Below, one piece after another: positions 48,791 to 48,842 of a DNA stretch of 48,842 nucleotides (its first letter is position 1; the number at the start of each line of letters is the position of its first letter). The stretch lies in contig CAIMUP010000025.1 in assembly GCA_903844645.1 (NCBI GenBank), positions 1 to 48,842 of the forward strand, given 5' to 3'. The stretch comes from an uncultured Bacteroidota bacterium. GTDB taxonomy: Bacteria > Bacteroidota > Bacteroidia > AKYH767-A > JABDAW01. Below the pieces are notes generated by a model. That model worked only from the letters and a program-made list of their open reading frames with translations, was not told where the DNA came from and made no database searches. The translations under genes were made by a program, and so were the position numbers.

Positions 48791-48842
48791 AACACCATTA
48801 TTAGATTTGAGGTCTTAAAAATTAACAATAATAATAACTAAT

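Noticed and set aside
1-48842. tRNA and rRNA genes, retrons, diversity-generating retroelements, toxin-antitoxin pairs
   Set aside because: No cloverleaf or rRNA-like sequence, no reverse transcriptase and no recognisable two-gene toxin-antitoxin unit were seen by reading; a dedicated scan was not possible.

Overview
The window is a chromosomal piece of a moderately AT-rich member of the Bacteroidota. It has gliding-motility genes (gldF, gldG), at least five secreted proteins with type IX secretion (T9SS) C-terminal sorting domains, Bacteroidota promoters (TTTG, 19-21 nt, TAnnTTTG), a cell-wall elongation operon and respiratory complex I subunits. The many giant repeat proteins and the gene mix suggest an environmental Chitinophagales/Sphingobacteriales-like lineage; that rank is inference. 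No rRNA, tRNA, cas genes or prophage were seen.

Layout. 1-114: end of an IS110-type transposase. 217-3138 (minus): DUF1015 protein, YggS-type PLP protein, EamA transporter, probably one operon. 3632-6187: secreted Asp-box propeller. 7168-12944: a giant T9SS surface protein broken by one in-frame TAA and one G-tract frameshift. 13504-15935 (minus): gldF-gldG. 16058-20731 (plus): a small unknown protein, a PIF1-like helicase and a saccharopine/alanine-dehydrogenase-like enzyme. 20734-30975 (minus): three T9SS proteins, one of them a roughly 2,200-residue repeat protein broken by an in-frame TAG. 31493-34972: two proteins of unknown function and an S9 peptidase. 35547-42512 (plus): nuoM-nuoN, a SixA-like phosphatase, an Ogt methyltransferase, Ung and an Omp85-like outer-membrane protein. 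42531-48399 (minus): 3-hydroxyanthranilate dioxygenase, a beta-barrel protein, and mreC-mreD-mrdA-rodA.

The outstanding feature is a set of ten tandem-repeat arrays, one in nearly every large intergenic gap: 3211-3483, 6284-6516, 13064-13290, 16983-17135, 22514-22849, 31195-31383, 35184-35393, 40491-40695, 43139-43201 and 48665-48790. Unit sequences are unrelated between loci, but the period is 21 bp in every array (two units of 22 bp in one of them). Most units carry a short inverted repeat, and three arrays also build long palindromes, one a perfect 58 bp. Shared length and dyad architecture without shared sequence suggests a common generating or selecting process. I do not recognise this as a named system.

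A second theme is inactivation of giant surface proteins. Both of the largest secreted proteins are interrupted at positions where the surrounding repeat shows what the codon should be, so they are either decaying genes, variable surface proteins or consensus errors. A third is a small family of hairpin elements (arms such as CCTGAAAGG/CCTTTCAGG) scattered through the same gaps.
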